Part shown: piece by piece, positions 35,191 through 43,572 of the stretch
How the letters are laid out: every line of letters begins with the position of its first letter
Position numbering within the stretch: the stretch's first letter is position 1
Assembly (NCBI RefSeq): GCF_013032005.1
Contig: NZ_WQBE01000001.1
Span: forward strand, 124,001-188,000
DNA length: 64,000 bases
Source: Ruegeria atlantica
GTDB taxonomy: Bacteria; Pseudomonadota; Alphaproteobacteria; Rhodobacterales; Rhodobacteraceae
Reading direction: 5' to 3'
Made by a program: the position numbers and the translations under genes
Notes under the pieces: model-generated
The model's database searches: none
What the model was told of the DNA's origin: nothing
What the model saw: the letters and a program-made list of their open reading frames with translations, nothing else

Positions 35191-35221
35191 TTGAACCTTT
35201 AGTGACTAGAGGAATTACATG
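35191..35221 (+). promoter_or_regulatory. MerR-type promoter/operator for the CDF exporter
   Basis: A -35 TTGAAC (35191-35196) is followed after 19 bp by a poor -10 TACATG (35216-35221). The spacer holds CCTTTAG-TGA-CTAGAGG, an inverted repeat with one mismatch, as in CadR/PbrR operators. The overlong 19-bp spacer is the hallmark of promoters that MerR proteins activate by twisting DNA. Confidence 0.65.
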
Positions 35222-35254
35222 TGCCGTGCAGCCAAAACAAGGAACACCGGCACC

Positions 35255-36199
35255 ATGGCACATCATCACGGCCACGAGGGACATAACCATCACCATATCG
35301 ACCCGGACGCAGGCGATATGCGCGTCGCAGGGGCGATAGGGGTGAACATGCTGCTGACCCTGGCGCAAGTCATCGGCGGCATCCTTTCCGGGTCTCTGGC
35401 ACTGATTGCAGACGCATTGCACAATTTTTCGGACGCTATCGCCCTGATCATCGCTTTTTTCGCACGTAAGATTGCCCGTCGCCCCGCCGATCCGCGTATG
35501 AGTTTTGGCTATGGCCGGGCTGAGGTGGTCGCGGCGCTGGTCAATTACACCACACTGATCGTGTTGTCGGTGTATCTGTTGTACGAAGGTGTCATGCGGT
35601 TTTTCCAGCCCGAGCCTGTCAACGGCTGGATGGTTGTCTGGATCGCCGCGCTTGCCTTGGTCGTCGACCTTATCACCGCTGCGCTGACCTATTCGATGTC
35701 GAAGGACAGCATGAACATCCGTGCGGCCTTTATCCACAATGTCGCTGACGCCCTTGGATCGGTTGCCGTCATTGTCGCAGGTGCGGCCGTCATACTGTTT
35801 GGCTGGACCTGGGTCGACCCTGCGGTGACGATCCTGATCTCGGTCTACATCCTGTGGCACGTGAAATCTGAGATCGGAGAAACGATCCGGGTGCTGATGC
35901 TGGGCGCGCCGCCCAATCTGTCGCCCGAGGATGTGGCCACCGCGATCGAAGCCACTGAAGGAGTGGCCGGTGTCCACCATATCCACCTTTGGAGCATGCA
36001 GGAGCAGGAACCAGCCCTGACCGCGCATCTTGAGATCGACGCCCAAAGCTGGACAGACGCGGAAACCATAAGATTGTTGGTGAAAGAAACCCTGAGGTCG
36101 CGGTTCGCAATCGGGCATGTCACATTGGAGTTAGAGCGCGCGGGCAAAACGCATGCAGCATTGCCCCGGTTTGGACATGACAATTTGCAAGGGTCCTGA
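35255..36199 (+). CDS. Cation diffusion facilitator (CDF) metal exporter
   Basis: A 314-residue inner-membrane exporter with a His-rich N-terminus (HHHGHEGHNHHHID) and six helices. The metal site residues are in helix 2 (SLALIADALHNFSDAIAL) and helix 5 (AAFIHNVADALGSVAV): a HNxSD / HNxxD arrangement typical of CDF zinc transporters. A C-terminal cytoplasmic domain follows (GVAGVHHIHLWSMQEQEP, also histidine-rich). ATG 35255 has AAGGA upstream. Zn, Cd or Co efflux is inferred from the family and the divergent MerR sensor. Confidence 0.9.
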   Translation: MAHHHGHEGHNHHHIDPDAGDMRVAGAIGVNMLLTLAQVIGGILSGSLALIADALHNFSDAIALIIAFFARKIARRPADPRMSFGYGRAEVVAALVNYTTLIVLSVYLLYEGVMRFFQPEPVNGWMVVWIAALALVVDLITAALTYSMSKDSMNIRAAFIHNVADALGSVAVIVAGAAVILFGWTWVDPAVTILISVYILWHVKSEIGETIRVLMLGAPPNLSPEDVATAIEATEGVAGVHHIHLWSMQEQEPALTAHLEIDAQSWTDAETIRLLVKETLRSRFAIGHVTLELERAGKTHAALPRFGHDNLQGS

Positions 36200-36207
36200 A
36201 AAGGAAT

Positions 36208-36237
36208 TGCCGTTCCGATTTTGGGGTCGGAACGGCA
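36208..36237. terminator. Hairpin between convergent CDF and lipB genes
   Basis: An 11-bp perfect stem TGCCGTTCCGA/TCGGAACGGCA with an eight-base loop. It lies just after the CDF stop and lacks a T-tract, so it may stabilise the message end or terminate weakly. Confidence 0.5.
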
Positions 36238-36488
36238 GACTCGTAAACAAACACTTTTTCCGACACCCAGGTCTTCCGGGATCACCGGTTTAACACACCA
36301 CTCACTCTAGAACGGTAAAGTTAGACTACCCGTTAACGCGCAATTTGTATCGTTCTGAGTGAGCTTTCCGCCAAATAAACTCAAAATTAACGGGCTAAAT
36401 GGCAGATTGCATACGGGTTCGGAAACAAAGAGAATTCTGGGGGGGAATTGTCAATTCGCCTTGCCGCGTTTGGCGATTCGAATTCAGG

Positions 36489-37145
36489 CTATGCGATGGC
36501 CGTTTCGAAACTATCTGCAAAGGTTTTTTGCAAGGCAGCGTCCACGTCGGCCATCGTTACAGGCAAGCCTAGATCGACCAGAGACGTCACACCATGCTCG
36601 CTGATTCCACAGGGGACGATGCCGGAAAAATGCTCAAGATCAGGTTCAACATTGATTGAGATACCGTGAAAGCTGACCCATTTGCGCAGGCGCAATCCAA
36701 TGGCTGCGATCTTGTCTTCGGCTGGCTGGCCGGTCACCGTAAGCGGCTTGTCATCACGTTGCACCCACACGCCGACACGGCCGTCGCGAATTTCGCCTTT
36801 AACGTTGAACTCGGCCAAGGCTGCGATCACCCAAGTCTCAAGCTTTTTGACAAAGCCCCGCACGTCCTTACCGCGTTTGTTCAGGTCCAGCATGACATAA
36901 GCCACGCGCTGACCGGGGCCGTGATAAGTATACTCTCCACCACGCTTTGCTTCATAGACCGGAAAGCGATCTGGATCCGTCAGATCCTCGGACCGGGCCG
37001 AGGTGCCTGCCGTATAGAGCGGCGGGTGTTCCAGCAGCCAGACACACTCGTCCGCCTCGCCCGCAGCGATGGCCGCGACGCGCGCCTCCATAAAGGCGAC
37101 GGCTTCAGTGTAATCAGTTAACCCGTCGGTGATCTTCCATTCCAT
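36489..37145 (-). CDS. lipB: Octanoyltransferase (lipoate biosynthesis)
   Basis: A 218-residue enzyme that moves octanoyl groups from acyl carrier protein to lipoyl domains, the first step of lipoate assembly. Motifs are [19 protein letters not shown], the catalytic Lys in [17 protein letters not shown], and the active-site Cys in FSGIVPCGI. Length is normal. It lies between the CDF gene and the FrnE-like gene and appears independently transcribed. The 290-bp gap downstream holds the CDF hairpin and AT-rich sequence without a gene. Confidence 0.95.
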   Translation of the reverse strand: MEWKITDGLTDYTEAVAFMEARVAAIAAGEADECVWLLEHPPLYTAGTSARSEDLTDPDRFPVYEAKRGGEYTYHGPGQRVAYVMLDLNKRGKDVRGFVKKLETWVIAALAEFNVKGEIRDGRVGVWVQRDDKPLTVTGQPAEDKIAAIGLRLRKWVSFHGISINVEPDLEHFSGIVPCGISEHGVTSLVDLGLPVTMADVDAALQKTFADSFETAIA

Positions 37146-37184
37146 GGCGGTTCCATATCGCGCAGGTGCGGCAAGGGGAAGGGG

Positions 37185-37844
37185 TCAGGCGGCCTCGGCC
37201 AGGCACCTTTGCAGAATCTTGGCATAGGTGTCTGTACCCTGTGCCCCAGTCACCAGATATTTGCCGCCGAACACCATCGACGGGACACCGGAAATACTCC
37301 GGCTGGTCCAGAACTCTTGCTTCTTACGTACTGCGGCGACATGCGCACCGGATTCCAGCGCAGATCGCGCCGCATCAACGGGCAGACCGGCCTCGGCAAC
37401 CGCTTCAAGCAACACATCAACCTTCGACACATCCTTCTGGTCGGTGAAATACGCCTTGAACAGGGCCAGTTTCAGCGGATGCTGGCGGCCCTGAGCTTCG
37501 GCCCAGTCCAACAGTTGGTGGGCCGCAAAGGTGTTCACCATTCGGCTGTCTTCATTGAAATTGAACGCAAACCCCAGTTCGACTCCAAGCTGCGTCAGCC
37601 GATCTCGATTCTGTTGGCTTTGTTCCGCGGTCGAGCCGTATTTCTCCATGATATGCTCGCGTAGGTTCTGACCATCGGGCGGCATATTGGGGTTCAGTTC
37701 AAACGGATGCCATCTGAGGCGCGCCAGAACATTTTCCTGCTTCAAGGCCAGATCAAGCTGTTGAAATCCAACAATACACCAGGGGCAGACAATGTCTGAA
37801 ATGATGTTGATCTGAAGCACGGGGCGGGGATCTGCGGTAGTCAT
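37185..37844 (-). CDS. DsbA family oxidoreductase, FrnE-like
   Basis: A 219-residue cytoplasmic thioredoxin-fold protein of the FrnE branch of DsbA. The redox motif is SDIVCPWCIVGF (CPWC), and the C-terminal cis-Pro loop is ISGVPSMVFGGKYLVTGAQ. No signal peptide is seen. FrnE homologues act as disulfide isomerases or oxidoreductases; members have been linked to oxidative stress and polyketide maturation. The gene is 39 bp upstream of lipB on the same strand and may be co-transcribed with it. Confidence 0.9.
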   Translation of the reverse strand: MTTADPRPVLQINIISDIVCPWCIVGFQQLDLALKQENVLARLRWHPFELNPNMPPDGQNLREHIMEKYGSTAEQSQQNRDRLTQLGVELGFAFNFNEDSRMVNTFAAHQLLDWAEAQGRQHPLKLALFKAYFTDQKDVSKVDVLLEAVAEAGLPVDAARSALESGAHVAAVRKKQEFWTSRSISGVPSMVFGGKYLVTGAQGTDTYAKILQRCLAEAA

Positions 37845-37986
37845 GTTCAGACTCCTGAGCGGAAGATGAAGGATACGTTGACGATACAGATATGAATGCA
37901 GGCGGGGAATTCAAACTGGCGTGTTTTTGTCTCTTCACATCCTGATCATCTGCGTCTATACGCGCCTCTACCAAGTCACTGGCAGT

Positions 37987-38073
37987 GCGGTCGTGGCGGA
38001 ATTGGTAGACGCGCAGCGTTGAGGTCGCTGTGGGGTAACACCCGTGGAAGTTCGAGTCTTCTCGACCGCACCA
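37987..38073 (+). tRNA. tRNA-Leu (anticodon GAG)
   Basis: An 87-base tRNA with encoded CCA. The acceptor arms GCGGTCG and CGACCGC pair fully. The anticodon stem CAGCG/CGCTG closes the loop TTGAGGT, giving anticodon GAG. A long variable arm (TGGGGTAACACCCG) and T loop GTTCGAGTC fit a class II leucine tRNA. Its last 16 bases, together with the next T, recur as a direct repeat at 47073-47089, so this gene is the likely integration site of the island that follows. Confidence 0.95.
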
Positions 38074-38074
38074 T
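38058..38074 (+). repeat. Left attachment repeat (attL) at the tRNA-Leu 3' end
   Basis: CTTCTCGACCGCACCAT is repeated exactly at 47073-47089 in the same orientation. An exact 17-bp match at the end of a tRNA gene with a 9-kb AT-richer segment between is the classic mark of integration by a tyrosine recombinase. Confidence 0.75.
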
Positions 38075-38899
38075 ACAATTCATCTCGTTGTGTAATTTCA
38101 ATTTATCATGTTGGCGTGAACGATCTTGGTCCACCTAAAGGCTTGTGATTTGGTCATCGGCGCAACGTAGTCGCTTTCGCTGCTTCTGCACGCGTGCGCT
38201 GATGCCTCCGATCGTCGAGTAGAGTGCCCGACAACCGATCAAGTACATCAATGGCTTCCACCAACTACTGTTTATCGAGGGTGAATCTCCACTGCTGGTT
38301 AAAAGGCTGTATGAGTGCGTCAACGTAATTAGCTGCCGCACCTGTGAAGGCTGATTAGCCGCGAATATAGAAGTAAACGTGCAATACGGGCTTAAGAACT
38401 GTGACGACCATACAATCAGAGTTGGGCGTCAAAACTTGAGTGAATTAGTTCAAATAGAGTGCGCCCAATCGATGAAGAAGCTGAATATGTTGACAGTCCG
38501 GCGGTCATTGGCTTTTTTGTTTCCGGTTTACATCAGTTAGAACAACTAAAACGAACAAAACACGAGAATTTCTCGGTGCTTGGACAGCTCATCCCTTATG
38601 ATGTTCGTTGAAATATCGCGGCCTGCAAGTAGTAGGCCTATTTGCCGAAAGTTGTGAATCTACTGCATCTTCGGAATTGTACCTGGTAACGAGTTTGCTG
38701 TTCCGATCTCATGACCGGAACAGCATTTTCTTTTTTTGGAGTTGCATTGGCAATATGCAGGCTCCCTCATTTTACCGCAGGCGGTTTCGAGCTTGTCATG
38801 AGGTCATGTAGTTTTGGCGTTAACTTTACTGCGAAGAATCCGCTCTGAAACCATGGGATTCCTTCGAAAAAGCATGGTGACCTGCTTAGTGGGATTCGG
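38074..38899. other. Long gap downstream of tRNA-Leu, with decayed sequence
   Basis: About 825 bp with no convincing intact gene. The minus strand at 38154-38354 reads as a coding-like frame broken by one TAG (38265-38267) and lacking a start, with segments such as NYVDALIQPF and LVEAIDVLDRLSGTL; it may be a pseudogene remnant. The plus strand holds a strong orphan terminator at 38696-38737 and a TTGACA at 38490-38495. A small palindrome is at 38563-38575. This fits a recombination border region with a possible small RNA. Confidence 0.5.
38696..38737 (+). terminator. Orphan intrinsic terminator, possible end of a small RNA
   Basis: A perfect 10-bp stem TGCTGTTCCG/CGGAACAGCA with a ten-base loop is followed by TTTTCTTTTTTT. 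No annotated plus-strand gene precedes it; the last plus-strand unit is the tRNA more than 600 bp upstream. It therefore suggests an unannotated transcript in the preceding few hundred bases. Confidence 0.8.
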
Positions 38900-40333
38900 C
38901 TAAAGTTGCTTGGATTGCACGGCGCAGGGTAGTGAGGTGTGCTCGGCTCCGGCGGAACCTACCTCGTGCCCGCTTATCGCGGGAAACATAACAAAGAACT
39001 CTGTGCCTTCACCAAGTTTGCTTCTGTAGTCTATTGTACCGCCAAAATGCTCAACAATTTCCTTTGAAATGTGCATCCCGAGTCCGGTACCGCCTGCGTG
39101 ACGTTCATCGGAGGAGTCTATCTGGGAAAAGCGATCGAAAACTTTGTCATGGAACCCCTCAGGTATCCCGATGCCATGGTCTTTGACGAAGAGGCGAATA
39201 TTCCCGCCGACTTTCTCGCATCCGACGGTTATCTCGCCTCCATCAAGGGAGAATTTAGCTGCGTTGGAGATAATGTTGGCCAACACCTGAAGAAGGCGGG
39301 AGGCATCACCTTTAACGTACAGATCATTGTTTCCCCTTAAGTCTTCTACAATTTCTACGTTGTGAGCACTGGTGTATCCCATGTTACAGGCAATCGCTTC
39401 CTGAATCAGCGCATGTACATCAACAGTTCCTTCACGGTAGTTCATCTCGCCCGCTTCCATTTTTTGAATGTCCAGCACATCATTGATTAGGGATGCGAGC
39501 CGTTCGCAGTTTTTACCTGCTAAATGAATGAGGCTTTGCATTGATTCTGGAGCTTCACCCAATGCGCCTGTGTTGATTAGGTCAAGTGATCCCTTGATCG
39601 AAGTGAGAGGCGTACGCAGTTCATGGCTAACTGTCGATATGAACTGAGTTTTCGCAATGTAGGCCGCTTTTGTCCTTTCGTGCTCTGCTTTGAGCTTTTC
39701 GAGTTGTTCCAAATTCCTGCGGTAGAGCTTCAGAAACACCATCGAACAGTCAATCAGAAAGTACATTACAAAGATAACGGTGAAGAAGTGCAGCCAGAGT
39801 TCAGATGAAAGCTCGGGGCGTTCGGTCCAGATATCTTTGACGACAATCAACATGAACGATACGCCGTACATGGTCAGACGGACAATCATTGCCCACAGAA
39901 ACTGATGGTTGTTCATTGCAGCAAACAACGCGGCAGCAAACAAGAAGAACATTGGAGTAAAGTGACCGCCGGCGGGTTGTGCGAAAGCAACTGAAACAGC
40001 ATACAGGCAGATTGCGGTTGAGCTGAGGATCGTGTTCAACAGAATCCAAGCAACCATCATACTAATTGCTTTGTGCTGGTCTGGCTTTAAGCGCGGTACG
40101 CGTTTGGCCAGCAATAAGTCTTGCGCTTCGCATATGAGGATCGTCCCATAGAACAGCATGGCGTTAACGGGATCGAAGAAGAACGCAGTCAAAATGGTCG
40201 TGGCCAGATAAATAGCCTGCCGCTGCCACAGAAGCGCAAAGCTCATGGCAGTATAATCTATTATGTTTTGCAGAAGCCGGTTTTCCGTTTCACCAGAATC
40301 CCGGTCCGGCAGATTGGCGTCGATGGCTGTCAT
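38900..40333 (-). CDS. Membrane-bound sensor histidine kinase
   Basis: A 477-residue kinase. Residues about 35-200 form six predicted membrane helices with short loops and no large periplasmic domain. A short coiled coil leads to the phosphoacceptor motif FISTVSHELRTPLTSIKG (His237) and a full HATPase domain with N box (LANIISNAAKFS), G1 box (KDHGIGIP) and G2 (GGTGLGMHISKEIV). It has no receiver of its own, so the two response regulators in the island are natural partners. The sensor may detect something in or near the membrane, such as an acylated signal; this is inference. It is divergent from the P450 gene with a shared 271-bp upstream region. Confidence 0.9.
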   Translation of the reverse strand: MTAIDANLPDRDSGETENRLLQNIIDYTAMSFALLWQRQAIYLATTILTAFFFDPVNAMLFYGTILICEAQDLLLAKRVPRLKPDQHKAISMMVAWILLNTILSSTAICLYAVSVAFAQPAGGHFTPMFFLFAAALFAAMNNHQFLWAMIVRLTMYGVSFMLIVVKDIWTERPELSSELWLHFFTVIFVMYFLIDCSMVFLKLYRRNLEQLEKLKAEHERTKAAYIAKTQFISTVSHELRTPLTSIKGSLDLINTGALGEAPESMQSLIHLAGKNCERLASLINDVLDIQKMEAGEMNYREGTVDVHALIQEAIACNMGYTSAHNVEIVEDLRGNNDLYVKGDASRLLQVLANIISNAAKFSLDGGEITVGCEKVGGNIRLFVKDHGIGIPEGFHDKVFDRFSQIDSSDERHAGGTGLGMHISKEIVEHFGGTIDYRSKLGEGTEFFVMFPAISGHEVGSAGAEHTSLPCAVQSKQL

Positions 40334-40604
40334 CTAGATGTCTTCGTTTTTCGCGCTTGGACAGTACCATTAGCGGCATAATGAGGACTTAGTTGGTCTG
40401 AATTGGGTTCACAGTTTGGCGCTAATCCTTTGAAGGCCACCGTGATTGTTGGCGTTTCACGCAAGATTCTGATGTGAGAGGTTGAAAAATTTTTGTTGCG
40501 CAAATGCAGTGTGGGGCGCCCAGAATTGACGATCTCGTTGCTAAGTGCAATTTTTTTTATCTTAATGTGCCATAAAGAAGGAGAAAATCTAAAAGGGTTG
40601 GGGT

Positions 40605-41969
40605 TTGACTGCAGTTGAATTTACGAAGTTGGGGCAGGGCGCTGTCGCTCCTGTTTCGGCTAGGCTTGCAAAAAAGCCGGTGACACTGCTTCAGTTTGCA
40701 AGGTCCGCTGGTCGAAACATGTTTGAAGTCATCCCGGCCGAAACTCTGCGTGAAACTTATGTTCGTGGGCCTTTAAACATACACTATATCTGCGATCCTG
40801 AAATAATAACCGAGCTACTTGTCGGGCAGGGCCGTTCGTTTCCCAAAGCCAAGTTCACTAAAGACATTATTGGATCGGCTGTAGGCAACGGGTTGATACT
40901 CTCTGAAGGGGAAAAATGGCGTCAGCAGCGGCGTAGGTATTCTCCACTATTCGCCGCCAGGAACCTCCCGGTTCTGGCTCGGCATTTTGCAGAGACTGGT
41001 GTCGAGATTGCAGATTCATTGGCGGAACACGAAGGCCCCGTAGATGTTGCACAAATTGCACCTGCATCAACGTTGACGAATATTTCCAGGGTGATTTTTT
41101 CGGGTAACAAGAAAGTCAGTTCAGAGCAAATACGCGTGGGGCTGATCAAGTATTTTGAGTACATTTCTGATTTGTCTCTTTTCGATTTAATGGGTTTGCC
41201 AAAGTGGGTGCCGCGCAAGAATTGGCTACGCAGCCTGGCCCCGGTGACTAATATGCGGAACCTTGCCAGACAGGTTATTGATCAGCGTCGCTCCGAATGC
41301 CGCAGCGAGCCACAGGATTTCCTCGATTTCATGATTGAGGCGTTGAAAACAGATTTCGAGGATGAAGCGACAACCGTTGACAACCTTTTAACCTTTGTCG
41401 TCGCTGGTCATGAAACTTCCGCCAACGCTCTGGCCTGGGGGTATTATCTGCTGGCGTTGCACCAAGATATGCAAGCTAAGGTTAGACAAGAAATTCGGTC
41501 GGTTCGCCCCAAAGGTCCAATGGAGTTTTCTGACCTGGAGGCAATGCCACTCCTGCGCGCCCATGTAAAAGAGACGCTGCGGCTTTACCCTTCAGCCTCG
41601 TTCTTTGCTAGAGACGCAACTGCCGACCTTGAAATCAAAGGGGTAAAGATTGCAAATGGTGACGCGCTGTTCTTCCCAGTTTACTCTTTGCACAGAAACG
41701 AAAAACTATGGGATGCTCCTGACCACTATCGACCGGAACGGTTCTTGGGATCTACACTACCTCGAGGTCAGTACATTCCATTTGGAGATGGTCCCAGAAT
41801 CTGCATTGGTGCTCAGTACGCTGAAACTGAAATCATGGTACTTATGGCTTCGGTGCTCCGTCGAATAAATTTTTCGATTACAGAGTCTGAATTACCGGAA
41901 CCAGTTTTGACATTCACCATGCGTACCAGTGGCCCACTCATCCTCAATGCCGAACGGGTTCGCGAATAA
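40605..41969 (+). CDS. Cytochrome P450
   Basis: A 454-residue haem monooxygenase with all core motifs: the I-helix FVVAGHETSANALAWGYYLL, ExxR in HVKETLRLYP, the PERF segment RPERFLGS, and haem loop FGDGPRICIGAQYAETE with ligand Cys400. The absence of a membrane anchor suggests a soluble protein. It is related to the CYP4/CYP102 fatty-acid-hydroxylase branch by its motif pattern, so fatty acyl substrates, including acyl-homoserine lactones made by the neighbouring synthase, are plausible but not shown. The start is a TTG at 40605 with AAAAGGG upstream; no redox partner gene is in the island. Confidence 0.92.
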   Translation: MTAVEFTKLGQGAVAPVSARLAKKPVTLLQFARSAGRNMFEVIPAETLRETYVRGPLNIHYICDPEIITELLVGQGRSFPKAKFTKDIIGSAVGNGLILSEGEKWRQQRRRYSPLFAARNLPVLARHFAETGVEIADSLAEHEGPVDVAQIAPASTLTNISRVIFSGNKKVSSEQIRVGLIKYFEYISDLSLFDLMGLPKWVPRKNWLRSLAPVTNMRNLARQVIDQRRSECRSEPQDFLDFMIEALKTDFEDEATTVDNLLTFVVAGHETSANALAWGYYLLALHQDMQAKVRQEIRSVRPKGPMEFSDLEAMPLLRAHVKETLRLYPSASFFARDATADLEIKGVKIANGDALFFPVYSLHRNEKLWDAPDHYRPERFLGSTLPRGQYIPFGDGPRICIGAQYAETEIMVLMASVLRRINFSITESELPEPVLTFTMRTSGPLILNAERVRE

Positions 41970-41989
41970 AGTTGATATCTAAACTCCAG

Positions 41990-42016
41990 GGCCTGACCTT
42001 TGATCGACGTCAGGCC
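41990..42016. terminator. Hairpin between convergent P450 and regulator genes
   Basis: GGCCTGAC and GTCAGGCC form an eight-bp stem with an 11-base loop between the two stop codons. There is no T-tract, so it may be a weak bidirectional terminator. Confidence 0.45.
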
Positions 42017-42032
42017 TAGCGATAGAATTAGC

Positions 42033-43169
42033 TTACTGCCGGCGAGTGAGGTAAGTGTTATCGCCGTACAGCTCACGCAAGACTACATCAAACAATCTAT
42101 CGTTGACCATTTCTTTGCGATGCGGTGTGGGCTCTGAAAATGTGGAAGAGGTTGTAACCAGACCCTTTCTGAGATTGGCCTCACGATGATTCACTTTTTT
42201 GATAGCCATGTCCAAAGAGGCGAATGCTCCAACCTTCGTAAAAGAACGAAGCGATACCGGTGTACCTTTCACCACTTTAAGATGGACAGATGCGCAGCGG
42301 TTGCTGAGAACAGTCCCTAGTTCTTGGTTTAGGAAAGCTTCGGTCGGAATATTCAGGGTGCGTTCCCGCCCATGTGTAACAACGAGAAATGCGCCACTCC
42401 CGCGATAGGAATAGATTCCTCCAGCAGCCTGTGTTGTTCTTTCAATGCAGAATCCAATGTCGGAAACAGATCGCCGAAAATCACCAAAATTCTTCAGATC
42501 AAAGTGATACTCGGCGTCACGAAATTTGATTGCGGTGACCCAGGTGTCAAATCGACGCCTCCGTGAAAGCTGCTCGACATAGTTATCGAATTCGACATAC
42601 CCCAAGCATTGTTCCTGCTCGTCGATAGACAAAGGATCCTTGAAATTGAATTTCTGGTTGAAATCCAATTCACTGCGAAGATTTTCTATCGACGCCGATG
42701 AGGATTGGGTTTTCCTTCTTTCCATCATCAGAAGGTGAGCAGCGTTCATACGGCTGCGCAATTCAAAGAAGTCGAAGGGTTTAGTTACATAATCAAACGC
42801 GCCTTCTAAAAATGCCTTCTCGATGTTGTGCCTGTCATCCAGTGCAGTCAGCATTATGACAGGTGTTTCCAGATTCTCCGGCAGGTTTCGGATTTGTGAA
42901 AGCAACTCTATCCCTGAGGTTCCAGGCATCTGAATGTCAACAAGCAGACAGTCGAACGGGGATTCTGCTGCTTCTATCATCCCAAGCGCTTCATCAGCTG
43001 AACTGGCAGCAGCCACATTGCAGTTTTCGAGTTCAGGAAGTGCTGACTGGAGCATTTTCAAAATGTCAGGATCATCATCAACCGCCAGTACAGTAAGTGC
43101 GGTCTTTCTTTGCGCTCGATGCTCTAAATTTCTTTGGAACCGATCACTGCCAAATGTGGAATGTCTCAT
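42033..43169 (-). CDS. Response regulator with degenerate GGDEF-like output domain (A)
   Basis: A 378-residue protein. A REC domain at about residues 25-145 has the acidic pair DDD (31-33), phospho-acceptor Asp78 in CLLVDIQMPG, and the Lys in YVTKPFDF. A coiled stretch leads to a C-terminal region of about 190 residues. It lacks known DNA-binding motifs but has FLGY/EFDNYVEQLS, then YRGSGAFLVVTHG where GGDEF domains have RxGGDEFxVLLPG, and a final SLDMAIKKVNHRE like the ADxALYxAK tail. The G-G-D-E-F residues are lost, so no cyclase activity is expected. The ATG at 43169 is preferred to a TTG at 43238; neither has a strong ribosome binding site. Closely related in layout to the regulator at 44870. 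Confidence 0.85.
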   Translation of the reverse strand: MRHSTFGSDRFQRNLEHRAQRKTALTVLAVDDDPDILKMLQSALPELENCNVAAASSADEALGMIEAAESPFDCLLVDIQMPGTSGIELLSQIRNLPENLETPVIMLTALDDRHNIEKAFLEGAFDYVTKPFDFFELRSRMNAAHLLMMERRKTQSSSASIENLRSELDFNQKFNFKDPLSIDEQEQCLGYVEFDNYVEQLSRRRRFDTWVTAIKFRDAEYHFDLKNFGDFRRSVSDIGFCIERTTQAAGGIYSYRGSGAFLVVTHGRERTLNIPTEAFLNQELGTVLSNRCASVHLKVVKGTPVSLRSFTKVGAFASLDMAIKKVNHREANLRKGLVTTSSTFSEPTPHRKEMVNDRLFDVVLRELYGDNTYLTRRQ

Positions 43170-43572
43170 AACTGGTGAACCGTCGATATCCTCATAACGG
43201 GATAAACTTATGAGGAGAGTGGGCCGAAACAGCGGCAAAAATGGAGAAAGTCTTCGTAGAAAGGGGCTTTTTCTTGACCTTTATTTGGCGCCAACGGCCT
43301 CAATAACGAATTGCCAGTTATTGTTGTGAACTAGCGTCGCTTTCTCTTAACGTTATTTTTTCGGCAATCTGTTGGCGCTAAAGGGCAGTCTACGATCGCA
43401 AAACTACGGAAATGAACAACGGTTGGAAGTCTAAGCACCGACTCTGGAAACCCCACGAAAATGCAATACAGCCGAGTTTTCCCAATAGTCTTAAAATCAA
43501 CCTTAGTTGCAATGAAATATGCGTCGGGCGTCCAAGAGTAAATAAGACAATCTAGTGGGTGAGGTGTTCCAT
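43170..43572. other. Gap between luxI-like gene and regulator A
   Basis: About 400 bp upstream of regulator A. It contains the palindrome TTGGCGCCAA (43285-43294), a 7-bp inverted repeat CAATAAC/GTTATTG (43301-43323), and a related TTGGCGCTAA near 43371. On the minus strand an open frame at about 43331-43560 looks protein-like (for example LYCIFVGFPESVLRLP) but has no start codon. No gene is called. Confidence 0.4.

Noticed and set aside
35174..36118. The MerR frame is open for another 315 codons upstream
   Set aside because: The extension overlaps the CDF gene on the other strand and has no family features; the MerR winged-helix start begins at 35173.
42033..43169. Regulator A as an active diguanylate cyclase
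   Set aside because: The GGDEF motif is replaced by GSGAF, so the catalytic residues are missing.
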